From contig NZ_JACXXN010000019.1 in assembly GCF_014904695.1 (NCBI RefSeq), forward strand, positions 52,317-116,316: a stretch of DNA of 64,000 nucleotides, written 5' to 3'. The stretch is from Nostoc sp. MG11 (GTDB lineage: Bacteria > Cyanobacteriota > Cyanobacteriia > Cyanobacteriales > Nostocaceae). Below are positions 1 through 8,398 of the stretch, in pieces (within the stretch, counting starts at the first letter, position 1; every line of letters starts with the position of its first letter). The notes beneath the pieces are model-generated. The model was given only the letters and a program-made list of their open reading frames with translations. It did not search any database and had not been told where the DNA came from. Both the position numbers and the translations under genes were made by a program.

Positions 1-325
1 CGTATACTTGGAGGCGACTACCTATCAGTCCAGATGTAATGACAGCGTAAGTTAAATCACCTTGGTGCAGTACTGCTCGTCCCCCCGTAGGACGCCGCAC
101 TAAATCTAGTTTTTTGCCTTGCCAAGTTAGATTTTGCCAATGTTCAGGATATTGGCGTTGATGATAGCCGAGAGAAATGGCGGGTGGCGACCAAGTATAA
201 AAGCGCAGAGTTGGGGGATACTTTCCCGAGTGGTGCTGTTCTAGTAGCCAACGGTCAATCCCCATCTGCACATTGCCAGTGGCTTCTAGCAAAGGAATTA
301 GTCGCCAAACCTGCTTGCTATGCAT
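1..325 (-). CDS. Lipoate/biotin-protein ligase A family protein, 5' part (runs off the window)
   Basis: Reading the reverse strand from the ATG at 325 gives an open frame to the window edge (108 codons). It contains the family signature RRPTGGRAVLH at residues 77-87 followed by QGDLTY, the lipoyl-AMP/ATP-binding motif of lipoate-protein ligase A and octanoyltransferase LipM proteins. The segment FYTWSPPAISLGYHQ at 42-56 is the usual N-terminal strand of the fold. An AGGAG lies about 13 bases upstream of the ATG. The family transfers lipoate or octanoate to lipoyl domains. The C-terminal half is missing, so ligase and transferase cannot be told apart. It lies 60 bases downstream of the YbjN-like gene on the same strand and may be co-transcribed with it. 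Confidence 0.85.
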   Translation of the reverse strand, partial: MHSKQVWRLIPLLEATGNVQMGIDRWLLEQHHSGKYPPTLRFYTWSPPAISLGYHQRQYPEHWQNLTWQGKKLDLVRRPTGGRAVLHQGDLTYAVITSGLIGSRLQVY

Positions 326-385
326 TAGATGCAGCAGACTCCTATTTAAAAAATCCGTCTTGAAAAGTTGAGCTAGTCGCGTTGC

Positions 386-865
386 TTAAGCTGCACCAAA
401 CTCAGATTGTAAAGCTTCATCGTTATCATCAGCGATCGTTGCCACAATGGTAATCAGCCGAGAGACTTCACCAGGAGACAACTCAGCTAAGGTACGTGTC
501 GAGATGACAACTATCCGATTTTCAATAATCCCAAATCGGGCTTCAAGGGTGCTAGAGCAGTTCAACTCCAACAAATATCGCAGCAACCTGGGTTCATCTT
601 TAGCAGGTAACTGAAGCACCACCGACCAAACTGTTATAGTGTCTTCATCGCTTTTCCCAGTAAGTTGTACAAATACTTCTACACTGCCGTACTTAAACTT
701 CCAAAGATAACCACCCTCTGGGGTATGACTAACCATTGCACTGTCATCTTGTTCTAGAGAGTCAATGACATTTTCAATTACTTCCACATGGTTCATGCTC
801 GTCGTCTCAGCAATTAGCTGATTAACCAACTCGTTGTTATTTTGGGTTTCTGGGTAGCTTGTCAT
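386..865 (-). CDS. YbjN domain-containing protein
   Basis: A 159-residue soluble protein with the YbjN / type III secretion chaperone-like fold. It has an N-terminal helical segment (residues 1-40), a strand-rich middle (YLWKFKYGSVEVFVQL; ITVWSVVLQLP), then LLRYLLELN and a VISTRTLAELSPGEVSRLI helix typical of cyanobacterial YbjN proteins. There is no signal peptide or membrane segment. The biochemical role of the family is unsettled, and chaperone-like functions have been suggested. It precedes the lipoate-ligase-family gene on the same strand. The 240-base gap to the divergent Rieske gene holds promoters for both directions, but I can assign no motif there. Confidence 0.75.
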   Translation of the reverse strand: MTSYPETQNNNELVNQLIAETTSMNHVEVIENVIDSLEQDDSAMVSHTPEGGYLWKFKYGSVEVFVQLTGKSDEDTITVWSVVLQLPAKDEPRLLRYLLELNCSSTLEARFGIIENRIVVISTRTLAELSPGEVSRLITIVATIADDNDEALQSEFGAA

Positions 866-1105
866 ACAGATTTTTGGCTCAAAATACTCGCTGTTTTATC
901 TACACATACTTTATAGCTTGTAGGCACGCTTAGTTTTAGCTTCCTTAAGTGATAGTCTGATCATCAGTTATACAGATCGAGCGCAGAGAAAATTATGGTT
1001 AAAAATATTACCACCATTCAAGCGATAAATTATTTATGAGATATCTTTGACTGCACCTAACGTACAGACAAAGAACAGCATATTTAAAGTTTAACGCCGA
1101 AAAGG

Positions 1106-2164
1106 ATGCGCGATATGTCCTCTCTCTCACAAGCCGTGCAAAATAGTGATGTCCGCCAGTTGGGCATTAACCCGAATCATTGGTATGTGGTTGCATTAAG
1201 CAGTCAGGTTACAAATAAGCCTGTGGGTGTGACAATTTGGCAGCAAGCGATCGCACTTTACCGAGATAGTACAGGAAAAATCCACGCTTTAGAAGACCGC
1301 TGTCCCCATCGTCAAGTTAAACTGAGTCATGGACAAGTTATGGGCAATGAATTGGAATGTGCCTACCACGGTTGGCGCTTCAATTCAGCCGGTGAATGTG
1401 CAGCGGTTCCCTACTTAGCAGAAAATCAAAAACTCCCAAATTGTAAAATTCGCCGTTACCAAGTCAAAGAACAAGACGGTTTTATCTGGCTATTTCCTGG
1501 AGATGTAGAACCATCTGTAAAACCTTTAGGATTACCAGAGTGGGAACATCTAAATTATATTGCGACAGTTTCAGTTATTAATTGTAATGCTCATTATTCT
1601 TATTTAATTGAAAATCTGATGGATATGTATCACGGACACTTACATCAGGATTTACAAGCTTGGGCAGAAGCTTCACTACAAGATATTGACGAAGATAATA
1701 ACCGTGTAGATGCTCATTATATAGCACAAAGTTATTACAAAATAGATAAAATCTGGTCGATATCCCAGTTATTTATTCCAGCTTTGCGACGGTTGCATCT
1801 TGAACCATTGGATGTAAGTTATATTTATCCGCACTGGGTTTCTACATTGGGTAAAGATTTTAAAATCTACTGTTTATTATGTCCGGTGAATGAGACACAG
1901 ACCAAGGCTTATTTGATTCATTTCACATCATTAAATGCCTTTTGGCGATTGCATAAATTACCCGTGTGGTTTCGGCGATTTGTGAAAAATAGTTTATTTG
2001 GTGCAGCACAAAAGTTACTTGATGGTTTGGTGGTTCAAGATGTGCAGATGATTGAGGAAGAACAGCAGGCGTATTTGCAGAATCACCAAAGGCGGAATTA
2101 TGAATTGAATCGGGTTTTAGTGAGCGTGCAAAGGTTGATGAAGAGTCAAGTTGATTTGGAATGA
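1106..2164 (+). CDS. Rieske [2Fe-2S] aromatic ring-hydroxylating oxygenase, alpha subunit type
   Basis: A 352-residue Rieske non-haem iron oxygenase. The Rieske cluster ligands are seen as C66-x-H68 (CPHR) and C85-x2-H88 (CAYHGW). The mononuclear iron site is probably D173 with histidines among H176, H178 and H180 (ENLMDMYHGHLHQ). The length and the CPHRQVKLSHG motif fit the VanA / pheophorbide a oxygenase-like branch common in cyanobacteria, which acts on pigments or aromatics with a separate reductase. No reductase gene is next to it. Translation could start at 1106 or at the ATG at 1115; neither has a convincing ribosome binding site. The substrate cannot be told from sequence. Confidence 0.85.
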   Translation: MRDMSSLSQAVQNSDVRQLGINPNHWYVVALSSQVTNKPVGVTIWQQAIALYRDSTGKIHALEDRCPHRQVKLSHGQVMGNELECAYHGWRFNSAGECAAVPYLAENQKLPNCKIRRYQVKEQDGFIWLFPGDVEPSVKPLGLPEWEHLNYIATVSVINCNAHYSYLIENLMDMYHGHLHQDLQAWAEASLQDIDEDNNRVDAHYIAQSYYKIDKIWSISQLFIPALRRLHLEPLDVSYIYPHWVSTLGKDFKIYCLLCPVNETQTKAYLIHFTSLNAFWRLHKLPVWFRRFVKNSLFGAAQKLLDGLVVQDVQMIEEEQQAYLQNHQRRNYELNRVLVSVQRLMKSQVDLE

Positions 2165-2204
2165 TTTGGTATAAGCGTTTACGCGATCGCTAAAATATAG
2201 TCAA

Positions 2205-2474
2205 ATGGATGAGCAAAATGGAATTAATCTGACGCCGGGTGGTCTGAAGAAACTTGGCAATCTTGTTAATCTAAAAGATAACATCATTAGTGATGCCATT
2301 CGAGAGCGTGGGGGAGGGCAAGGTCAGGTTAGTCAGTTACGCAGTGACTATCAAAATCTTAGAGTCGGTGAGCTAGCAAATCTAGCAGCAGAAGGAGACG
2401 GAGACGAAGACGCAGAAACCGCAATAAAAATTCTTAAACAAGCAAGAAAAAAACGTGAAAAACATGGAAACTGA
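2205..2474 (+). CDS. Small hypothetical protein (89 aa)
   Basis: Not recognised. An 89-residue, highly charged soluble protein. A glycine-rich turn (RERGGGQGQ) at about residue 35 separates two helical halves. The C-terminus is acidic and then strongly basic (EGDGDEDAETAIKILKQARKKREKHGN). It starts at an ATG 40 bases after the oxygenase gene, and its last 20 bases overlap the start of the next gene in another frame. The overlap suggests translational coupling of a two-gene unit, an arrangement shared with many small regulatory or toxin-antitoxin pairs. No such function is shown by motif. Confidence 0.6.
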   Translation: MDEQNGINLTPGGLKKLGNLVNLKDNIISDAIRERGGGQGQVSQLRSDYQNLRVGELANLAAEGDGDEDAETAIKILKQARKKREKHGN

Positions 2475-2886
2475 TGAATTTCCTATTGGACAAATTCTGA
2501 CAGCAGTATCTATTGTTGAAGATAAGGAATTTGGTGGCAATGAACTCTGTATTGAGCAAATTAAGCTTTTTTTCCAAGATACAGCTATAACGCTGCAACC
2601 ATTTGCTGATACAGATGAGATAGAAATCGTACAGCAAGCTACTACTACTCATTCTCCAGTAAATACTCCATCTTGGTGTAGACATTTTATTAGTAAAAAA
2701 TTGATGGCAGTATGGGTATGTGATAACAACCAAGGCTATCGAGATCAAGTAATTTTAGCATTTGAATCTCTGCATCCCAGCATTGCTTTTGTTGCAGAAG
2801 GTTCAGTCATTAAAGCATTTCATCAGGAGCAAATTCATAAAGTAAAAGCATCTGATACTGACTTGCAACACAGCCAGGTATCTTGA
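2455..2886 (+). CDS. Hypothetical protein (143 aa), overlaps the preceding small gene
   Basis: Not recognised by name. A 143-residue soluble protein with alternating strands and helices and a conserved-looking core (GNELCIEQIKLFF; SWCRHFISKKLMAVWVCDNNQGYRDQVILAF). There is no signal peptide or membrane segment. It begins with ATG at 2455 inside the previous gene; a second ATG at 2464 (METDEFPIG) is equally possible. The 20-base overlap links its expression to the upstream small basic protein. The composition resembles small immunity or DUF proteins found beside each other in Nostoc genomes; this is an impression only. Confidence 0.55.
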   Translation: MKNMETDEFPIGQILTAVSIVEDKEFGGNELCIEQIKLFFQDTAITLQPFADTDEIEIVQQATTTHSPVNTPSWCRHFISKKLMAVWVCDNNQGYRDQVILAFESLHPSIAFVAEGSVIKAFHQEQIHKVKASDTDLQHSQVS

Positions 2887-3257
2887 AAGGTTAGGTTAGC
2901 AAAGCCGTTGAAAGCGTTGTGTAATATTTGTATTAGGGACTTCCAAAAAATAAAATCACCAGTAAATAGGAATAGTAATCATTGTTAGAGGTGAAGAATG
3001 ATTTCTTCTTTCATGGGGTGGTAAGTATCGTTGATGGTTTACTAAGGGCTATGTCAGCATATTTGCAAAAGCTAAACCACTTCTGCTCAACTGATTCCTG
3101 TATTGCAGAGTGTATTATACGTAAAACTTCACTTTATGAAGGTATATTTAAATATACTTAAGTATATTTAACGAGAAATTTATAATTTTACTAGTTGTAA
3201 TATGCCAGTATTACAACTAGCAAATGCATTGATCTATAAAACCACAAAGCATACATT
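2887..3257. other. Intergenic region, 371 bases, AT-rich, upstream of the RTX gene
   Basis: No gene is visible. The right half is rich in overlapping AT palindromes (around 3140-3171: runs of TATATTTAA and its complement). A strong hairpin lies at 3191-3220. The region probably holds the promoter and 5' leader of the RTX gene. Confidence 0.6.
3191..3220 (+). promoter_or_regulatory. Perfect 12-bp inverted repeat upstream of the RTX gene
   Basis: CTAGTTGTAATA (3191-3202) and its exact complement (3209-3220) flank the six-base loop TGCCAG. The hairpin ends 37 bases before the RTX start codon and is not followed by a T run. That argues against a simple terminator and for an operator or a stabilising 5' leader hairpin. 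Confidence 0.5.
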
Positions 3258-4589
3258 ATGTCCATTATTGTTGGTACTGCTAACGATGATTTTTTGTCGG
3301 GCACTGATAATGACGATCAGATTTTTGGCCGTGGAGGCAATGATAATATCTCTGGTGGTCTTGGAAATGACCTAATTGATGGTGGATTAGGTAGCGATAC
3401 ATTGGCTGGTAATGGCGGCGATGACACATTCAAGGGCAGTCGGGGTGACGACAGCATCGATGGCGGAGATGGCTTTGATACCGCAGACTACAGTAGCTTG
3501 AGTAGAAGCATTACCCTGTCAGGTGTAGGGACAATTACCAAGGCTGGCGGGTTTGGAAAAGACCAACTCTTTAAAGTAGAAAGGATTATTGCTAATGCTG
3601 GTGTTGCCAACAACACTATAGATGCCTCTCAATCTGTTTCTGGCGTATTTGTCACCGTTGACCTGCAAAACCAAAGTTTGGTTGCCAATAACGTTCCCGA
3701 TTTAGGGACATTGCCATTTACGGTAGTCAACTTTGTTAATGTCAAAGGTACAAATGCAAGTGATACCATTGCTGGCGACGACCAAAGAAACCAATTATTC
3801 GGCAATGATGGCGATGACAGTATTGATGGTAGAGGTGGCAATGACTTGATTGACGGTGGACGCGGTAGTGACAAGTTAGCCGGTGGTGCAGGCGATGACG
3901 CCTTCAAGGGCAGTCGGGGTAATGACAGCATTGATGGTGGCGATGGTATTGATACCGCAGACTACAGCAAACTAGGTAAAACCATCACTCTCTCAGGTGT
4001 AGGGACAATTACGAAAGCTGGTGGATTTGGGAAAGACACAGTTTTTAAGGTAGAAACGGTTATTGCTGATGCTAGTGTTGCTAATAACACTATAGATTCC
4101 TCCGAATCTCTTGCTGGCGTATCTGTCACCGCTAACTTACAGACGCAAATTATCTCTGCCCTTAACGTGCCCCAACTTGGCACAATAACATTTAATGTAC
4201 TCAACTTTGATAATCTTATCGGTACAAATGAAAGTGACAGCATTACTGGCGACAGCCAAAATAACCGATTAGAAGGTAGAGATGGTAGTGACGCTATCTC
4301 CGGTGGCTTCGGTAATGACTTCATCGCTGGTGGAAAAGGTGACGATATACTCACTGGTGGCTTTGGTGCAGATAAGTTTTTCTTTAATAATGTTAAGGAA
4401 GGTCTGGACACCATCAAAGATTACAACTTTGCTCAAAACGACGTAATCCAAGTTTCTAAAGTAGGGTTTGGCACGACTAACGTTAGCGACTTTTCTTACG
4501 ACGCCTCTAGCGGTAACTTGTCTTTCTTGGGAAATCAATTCGCCTTTGTTGAAAATCTCTCCTCTAATTTGAGTATTAAATTGGTCTAA
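3258..4589 (+). CDS. RTX (hemolysin-type) calcium-binding repeat protein with duplicated module
   Basis: A 443-residue acidic protein built of glycine/aspartate nonapeptide repeats (GGxGxDxLx; for example GGRGSDKLAGGAGDD). The repeats lie in three clusters at about residues 8-70, 174-235 and 332-370. Between them are two copies of a module of about 100 residues (ADYS..ITLSGVGTITKAGGFGKD ... NNTIDxSxS). The repeat period is 474 bases at DNA level. The C-terminal part (FFFNNVKEGLDTIKDYNFAQNDVIQVS) resembles the type I secretion-proximal region of RTX proteins. There is no N-terminal signal, as expected for HlyB/HlyD/TolC export. No enzymatic domain is seen, so a surface or extracellular structural role is most likely. 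Confidence 0.85.
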   Translation: MSIIVGTANDDFLSGTDNDDQIFGRGGNDNISGGLGNDLIDGGLGSDTLAGNGGDDTFKGSRGDDSIDGGDGFDTADYSSLSRSITLSGVGTITKAGGFGKDQLFKVERIIANAGVANNTIDASQSVSGVFVTVDLQNQSLVANNVPDLGTLPFTVVNFVNVKGTNASDTIAGDDQRNQLFGNDGDDSIDGRGGNDLIDGGRGSDKLAGGAGDDAFKGSRGNDSIDGGDGIDTADYSKLGKTITLSGVGTITKAGGFGKDTVFKVETVIADASVANNTIDSSESLAGVSVTANLQTQIISALNVPQLGTITFNVLNFDNLIGTNESDSITGDSQNNRLEGRDGSDAISGGFGNDFIAGGKGDDILTGGFGADKFFFNNVKEGLDTIKDYNFAQNDVIQVSKVGFGTTNVSDFSYDASSGNLSFLGNQFAFVENLSSNLSIKLV

Positions 4590-4926
4590 AAGGACTAAGA
4601 GTCATAAATCCATAATAAGTTAGAGCTTTTTGCAGTTTATTGTGGAAGCACTGACTAGTATACCAATAACAAATTGAGCATGGTACAGACATAAGAAATT
4701 GTGTTTATAACCCAGGCTAAACTTGTGTTGCAAAAAATGGCGTTTAACTGGTAAAAGTATGAATTGCGTCAATTTTGACCAGCTAGACATCAAAAAGTTT
4801 TTGCAACACAATTATTGAACACAATAGTTGTTTCAAATTTAGGAAAAAAATAACATAATGTCTAATTATGGGTGTTGAATTATTCCATTTTGATGATATT
4901 TTTTACGAAATTAAAGAGTAAAACTT
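4590..4926. other. Intergenic region, 337 bases
   Basis: No credible gene is present; a 63-codon reverse frame at 4620-4811 has a biased composition and no ribosome binding site. The stretch contains the inverted-repeat element at 4723-4811 and the leader of the PEP-CTERM-like gene. Confidence 0.6.
4723..4811. repeat. 89-bp element with 14-bp terminal inverted repeats
   Basis: TTGTGTTGCAAAAA at 4723-4736 is the exact reverse complement of 4798-4811. The 61 bases between them have no coding sense. The size and perfect ends are those of a small MITE-like element, or of a long-loop hairpin terminating the RTX transcript. Flanking bases show no obvious target duplication. Confidence 0.4.
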
Positions 4927-5721
4927 ATGGGATTTACGATAAATCACTTATTTAAGTCATCTGTCAAATATTTACTAGCAACTACAGCTATAGTAACGGT
5001 TATCCCATTACCAGCTAAAGCAGCTACATTTTTAGTAACTGAACGCGCTGTTTTAGGAGGCAATGATGAAATTGATTGGGTAAGTTTAGGTAAAGTATTC
5101 AATCCTTCCGCTCCTGACTTTTCTGCTTTTTTACCTAATTCTTTTTTAGCAACATCGCAAGGTGGTTTAGGGTTGGATATAAATATAGTTCCAACTAATA
5201 ATTCTCAGATTACTTCACCGTTTGTCTTTCAAACTTTACCTCCACCTGGCATTCGGACTAACTTCGCCCAAGGAGATTTTATTCTCTTCGGAGGTATAGA
5301 CCCAACAGGTTTTCAACCTCTTCCTCCTGGTGCTCCTGATCCTCGGACTCAGGGGAACGGAGGGCCTTTTAGCATTAGTTTTGCTCGTCCTGTTTTTGGC
5401 GCTGGTACTCAAATAGCTGTAGATATTAGTAATTTAGAAGTAGAAACTTTTATCACCGCTTTTGATAACACCAATAACCTGTTGGGTAGTTTCTCAGTTT
5501 TAAGTACTTCGTCGCTAGCATTAGATAATTCGGCAGTTTTCTTAGGGATTCGCAGTGACACTCCAAACATCTCACGAGTCGTTTTTAGCAGTTCTTATCC
5601 ACAGTACGGCTTGGCTATTAATCAGGTAAGCATTGTTGCAGTTTCCGAACCAAATTATACCTTAGTGCTGTTAGCTTTTGGTGTTTCAGGTGTTGTTTTG
5701 AAACTACGCCAAGGCACGTGA
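4927..5721 (+). CDS. Exported protein with a degenerate PEP-CTERM sorting signal
   Basis: A 264-residue protein with a classical signal peptide: basic start, hydrophobic YLLATTAIVTVIPL, and a likely cut after AKA at residues 30-32. The mature part is strand-rich and low in cysteine, like other cyanobacterial PEP-CTERM proteins. The C-terminus reads SEPNYTLVLLAFGVSGVVLKLRQ: a Glu-Pro followed by a short membrane helix and a basic tail, which is the layout of a PEP-CTERM exosortase signal with a degenerate PEP. It is probably sorted through the exosortase (EpsH/CrtA) pathway to the surface or sheath. The function of the extracellular part is unknown. An AAAGAG lies about 9 bases upstream of the ATG. 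Confidence 0.7.
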   Translation: MGFTINHLFKSSVKYLLATTAIVTVIPLPAKAATFLVTERAVLGGNDEIDWVSLGKVFNPSAPDFSAFLPNSFLATSQGGLGLDINIVPTNNSQITSPFVFQTLPPPGIRTNFAQGDFILFGGIDPTGFQPLPPGAPDPRTQGNGGPFSISFARPVFGAGTQIAVDISNLEVETFITAFDNTNNLLGSFSVLSTSSLALDNSAVFLGIRSDTPNISRVVFSSSYPQYGLAINQVSIVAVSEPNYTLVLLAFGVSGVVLKLRQGT

Positions 5722-5838
5722 TACTCATACGGCGTTGAAATAGCTTTCATTTAACAAGTTAAAGGTTTTGGACATACTCAAACTTATGTTAAGTATGTAA
5801 GTTCCACATAATTCTTGTCTTTAGCAAAATTAAACTCA

Positions 5839-6012
5839 ATGTCATACAAAGAATTAGAAGAAATTATAGACGCTAAGATACAAAAAGCTATACGGAAGCA
5901 CGAAATTATAGTTGCTTTTATTAGTAGTATTATTGGCTTAATTTTTATAGTGGGTTTGTTTCACGCTATTTGGCTTAACCACGTTCAAATTAAAGAACTT
6001 TGGTTGAACTGA
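5839..6012 (+). CDS. Small single-span membrane protein
   Basis: A 57-residue product from the ATG at 5839; a TTG at 5815 would add eight residues. An amphipathic charged N-terminal helix (YKELEEIIDAKIQKAIRKHE) leads into one hydrophobic span (IIVAFISSIIGLIFIVGLFHAIWL). Neither start has a good ribosome binding site. No family is recognised. It lies between the PEP-CTERM-like gene and an MFS pseudogene with no sign of an operon. Confidence 0.4.
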   Translation: MSYKELEEIIDAKIQKAIRKHEIIVAFISSIIGLIFIVGLFHAIWLNHVQIKELWLN

Positions 6013-6111
6013 TTACTGGTTGCGTTAATTGGGTCTTTATGGTCAGCGTTCCCTGATGTCCATAAAACTAATCCAAGTTACACATACTTTTTATAAAAGG
6101 GAATTTTACCT

Positions 6112-6896
6112 ATGGAGAGTAAAAATAATAGCAGGGCTATATTCGTCTTATTTTTGACTGTATTTATCGACTTGCTCGACTTCGGAATTATCCTGCCGAT
6201 CCTACCTTTGTATGCTGAACAATTTGGCGCAAAACCCAATGAAGCGACTCTACTTGTAGCTATTTATTCTTTAATGCAGTTCTTATTTGTACCATTATGG
6301 GGCAGTTTTAGCGATCGCTACGGTCGCCGTCCGATTTTATTACTCACTTTATTAGGTTCTGTAATTGCATACGCAGGGTTAGGCTTTGCAAACTCATTAT
6401 GGATTTTGTTTATTGCTCGTAGCCTTGCCGGGATTATGGCAGGAAATATTGCCACTGCTCAGGCGTACATAGCAGATATTACCACGCCAACTAATCGAGC
6501 TCGTGGCATGGACATAATCGGGGCAGCTTTTGGTCTTGGCTTTATTCTCGGCCCAGCTATTGGAGGTCTTCTGATCGGGCCTGATCCGGACAACGCTAAC
6601 TTTCATTTACCGTCGTTGTTCGCAGCCGGATTATCTTTATTGGCGTTGCTTTGTGCTTTGATGTTACTCCCAGAATCCCTAAATTCTGAGACTAAAGCCA
6701 AAATTCAAGCTCATCGCTACCGTCAGCAACGGCTGAACTTGCTACAACTGTTACAGCGTCCACAGTTCTGTATGCTTGTTAGCATCTACTTTTTTGTTAT
6801 TTTTTGAGTGGATCTTTAGTAATGCTAATAGCTTTAACTCTTAGTTTGCGAGTGACTAAAAGCGCATCTGAACCAAAGACAGAACGTGTCACGTAA
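6112..6896 (+). pseudogene. MFS transporter (TetA-like), internal deletion and frameshift
   Basis: The first 231 codons (6112-6807) encode the N-terminal half of a drug/proton antiporter of the major facilitator family. They include FLTVFIDLLDFGIILPILPLY, the motif A region GSFSDRYGRRPILL, and motif C-like GFILGPAIGGLL. Intact members have about 400 residues and 12 spans; here the frame stops after SIYFFVIF. Directly downstream, in another frame (6810-6896), the sequence GSLVMLIALTLSLRVTKSAS reads like the last span and tail of the same protein. About 150 central codons are therefore missing and the two ends are joined out of frame. The N-terminal half alone is unlikely to transport. Confidence 0.75.
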
Positions 6897-6980
6897 AAAT
6901 CCTAGTTTCGTAGTTAATTTTCTTCTGGTTATGGGATTGTAAACCCGCTGTACCAAGCCTTTTTTCTTTACGCCTTAATT

Positions 6981-7015
6981 AATTACGAATTACGAATTAC
7001 GAATTACCAATTAAT
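6981..7015 (+). repeat. Heptanucleotide tandem repeat (AATTACG)n
   Basis: Five contiguous seven-base units: three exact AATTACG, then AATTACC and AATTAAT. This is the short tandemly repeated repetitive (STRR) type known from heterocystous cyanobacteria. The array runs right up to the ATG of the next gene and replaces any ribosome binding site. Confidence 0.8.
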
Positions 7016-7993
7016 ATGACAGGTCGCCGAGTATTGTTTCTAGGCATTGTTGTAAGCATCCTCCTCACCTACGCAATTTGGCTAGGTGGAAGCATTCCTG
7101 CAAGCATTATCAAACTTCCTGACCAAGGATTAAACTGGTACTACTGGAAGCTTCCCAACCCGACTTTTTGGAGTCGAGCAACGGCTTGGAGTATGTACCT
7201 TGGGCATCAGTTTAGCATCTGGGCGTGTATCTGGTGGGCGCAGCGATCGCAGCTGAAATACAAAACAGCGTTGCACCCCATTAATTACCTCATGCTTGCC
7301 ATCAATAGTGCATTCATCGCCTTACACTTTATCCAGACTTATATTTGGTACGATGCTCTGGCTCAAGATACTTCAATTTGGGCTTCCCAAGGTGCAGTTG
7401 TGCTCTTACTGGTATTCGTACTGATTTTGGAAACGCCTCGGCGCGGTTTGTTTTTTGGTAATTCTGTTCCATTCCATCAACAGTTTTTGCGAATTATCAA
7501 GCTGTACCACGGCTACTTTTTCTCCTTCGCCGCTATTTACACCTTCTGGTATCACCCAATGGAAGCGACTTTGGGGCACTTAATTGGTTTTCTCTATATG
7601 TTCTTGCTTCTGCTCCAATCGTCGTTAATATTTAACCGCACCCATGTAAACCGTTGGTGGACATTCACTTTGGAAATCACAGTACTTTTACATAGTGTAG
7701 TTGTATCCTGGATGCTAGGACAAAGCAAGTGGCCAACATTTCTCTTTGGTTTCCTTGGCATTCTGGTGCTTACCCAGCTCCACGGTTTACCTGTGGGTAT
7801 CTCAACTAAACGTACTATCTACGGAGCCTTTTTAGTGAGTGTACTGGCCGTTTATGGACTGACTGAACGCGGTTTGGGCAGAATTTACGAAGTAACCTAC
7901 ATCCCTCTGATTGAGTTTGGGCTAGTTGGCGCGATTTACTTAATTTTCCTGCTCATTTTATGGACAATTTCCCGTTTGCCTGTCAAGACGTAA
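7016..7993 (+). CDS. Polytopic membrane protein of unknown function
   Basis: 325 residues with about eight or nine hydrophobic spans, the first at residues 5-25 and the last near 298-318. It is rich in Trp, Tyr and His at span edges (HFIQTYIWYDALAQ; YHGYFFSFAAIYTFWYHPMEATLGHLIGFLY). The clustered histidines could bind a metal or haem, but no known motif is complete. No family is recognised. Its start codon directly follows a heptamer repeat array with no Shine-Dalgarno sequence, so translation may be weak or leaderless. Confidence 0.65.
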   Translation: MTGRRVLFLGIVVSILLTYAIWLGGSIPASIIKLPDQGLNWYYWKLPNPTFWSRATAWSMYLGHQFSIWACIWWAQRSQLKYKTALHPINYLMLAINSAFIALHFIQTYIWYDALAQDTSIWASQGAVVLLLVFVLILETPRRGLFFGNSVPFHQQFLRIIKLYHGYFFSFAAIYTFWYHPMEATLGHLIGFLYMFLLLLQSSLIFNRTHVNRWWTFTLEITVLLHSVVVSWMLGQSKWPTFLFGFLGILVLTQLHGLPVGISTKRTIYGAFLVSVLAVYGLTERGLGRIYEVTYIPLIEFGLVGAIYLIFLLILWTISRLPVKT

Positions 7994-8143
7994 TATCATG
8001 TTCAGATCAAATTAGACGATCGCATTATGCTAAGTTGCAATCAATGCGAACTGACAAGTCAGCGCTTCGCTATCGCACCTGCATTCACTGCATATCCAAA
8101 ATGCTAGAATCGCCCTAGTACAGATGCTTTCAGAGGAGGCAGC

Positions 8144-8398
8144 ATGGTAAAAATAGAACTGGAACTAGACGAAAAAACTCTTGAGAAAGCACTTGCTTTG
8201 GCAAAGTCTCGCCATTGTGACTTGTCGAAACTGATTGTACACGCAATTGATCAACTGGCAGTGGTAGAACCACCAAAAGACCGATTACTGGGATTATTTG
8301 CAGATGATCCTGAGTCAGTAGATGAGATGCTAGAAGAAGTAATGAAGGATCGGGCAGCACACCCATTAAATCAACGCTTTGGACAAAGTACTCATTGA
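8144..8398 (+). CDS. Type II antitoxin-like protein (partner of a broken PIN toxin)
   Basis: An 84-residue protein with an N-terminal strand and helix (KIELELDEKTLEKALALAKSR) like ribbon-helix-helix or AbrB-type antitoxins. The tail is acidic and probably disordered (DDPESVDEMLEEVMKDRAA), as expected for a toxin-wrapping segment. A strong GAGGAGG precedes the ATG. The reading frame overlaps by 20 bases the start of a PIN-domain toxin frame. The toxin is disrupted, so this is probably an orphaned antitoxin. Confidence 0.7.
   Translation: MVKIELELDEKTLEKALALAKSRHCDLSKLIVHAIDQLAVVEPPKDRLLGLFADDPESVDEMLEEVMKDRAAHPLNQRFGQSTH

Noticed and set aside
3629..4538. Three reverse-strand frames of 89-151 codons opposite the RTX gene
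   Set aside because: They mirror the Gly/Asp repeat codons (Pro/Ser/Leu-rich products) and have no start signals; the RTX frame explains the sequence.
4620..4811. 63-codon reverse frame
   Set aside because: It spans the 89-bp inverted-repeat element, has no ribosome site, and its residues match nothing; treated as chance.
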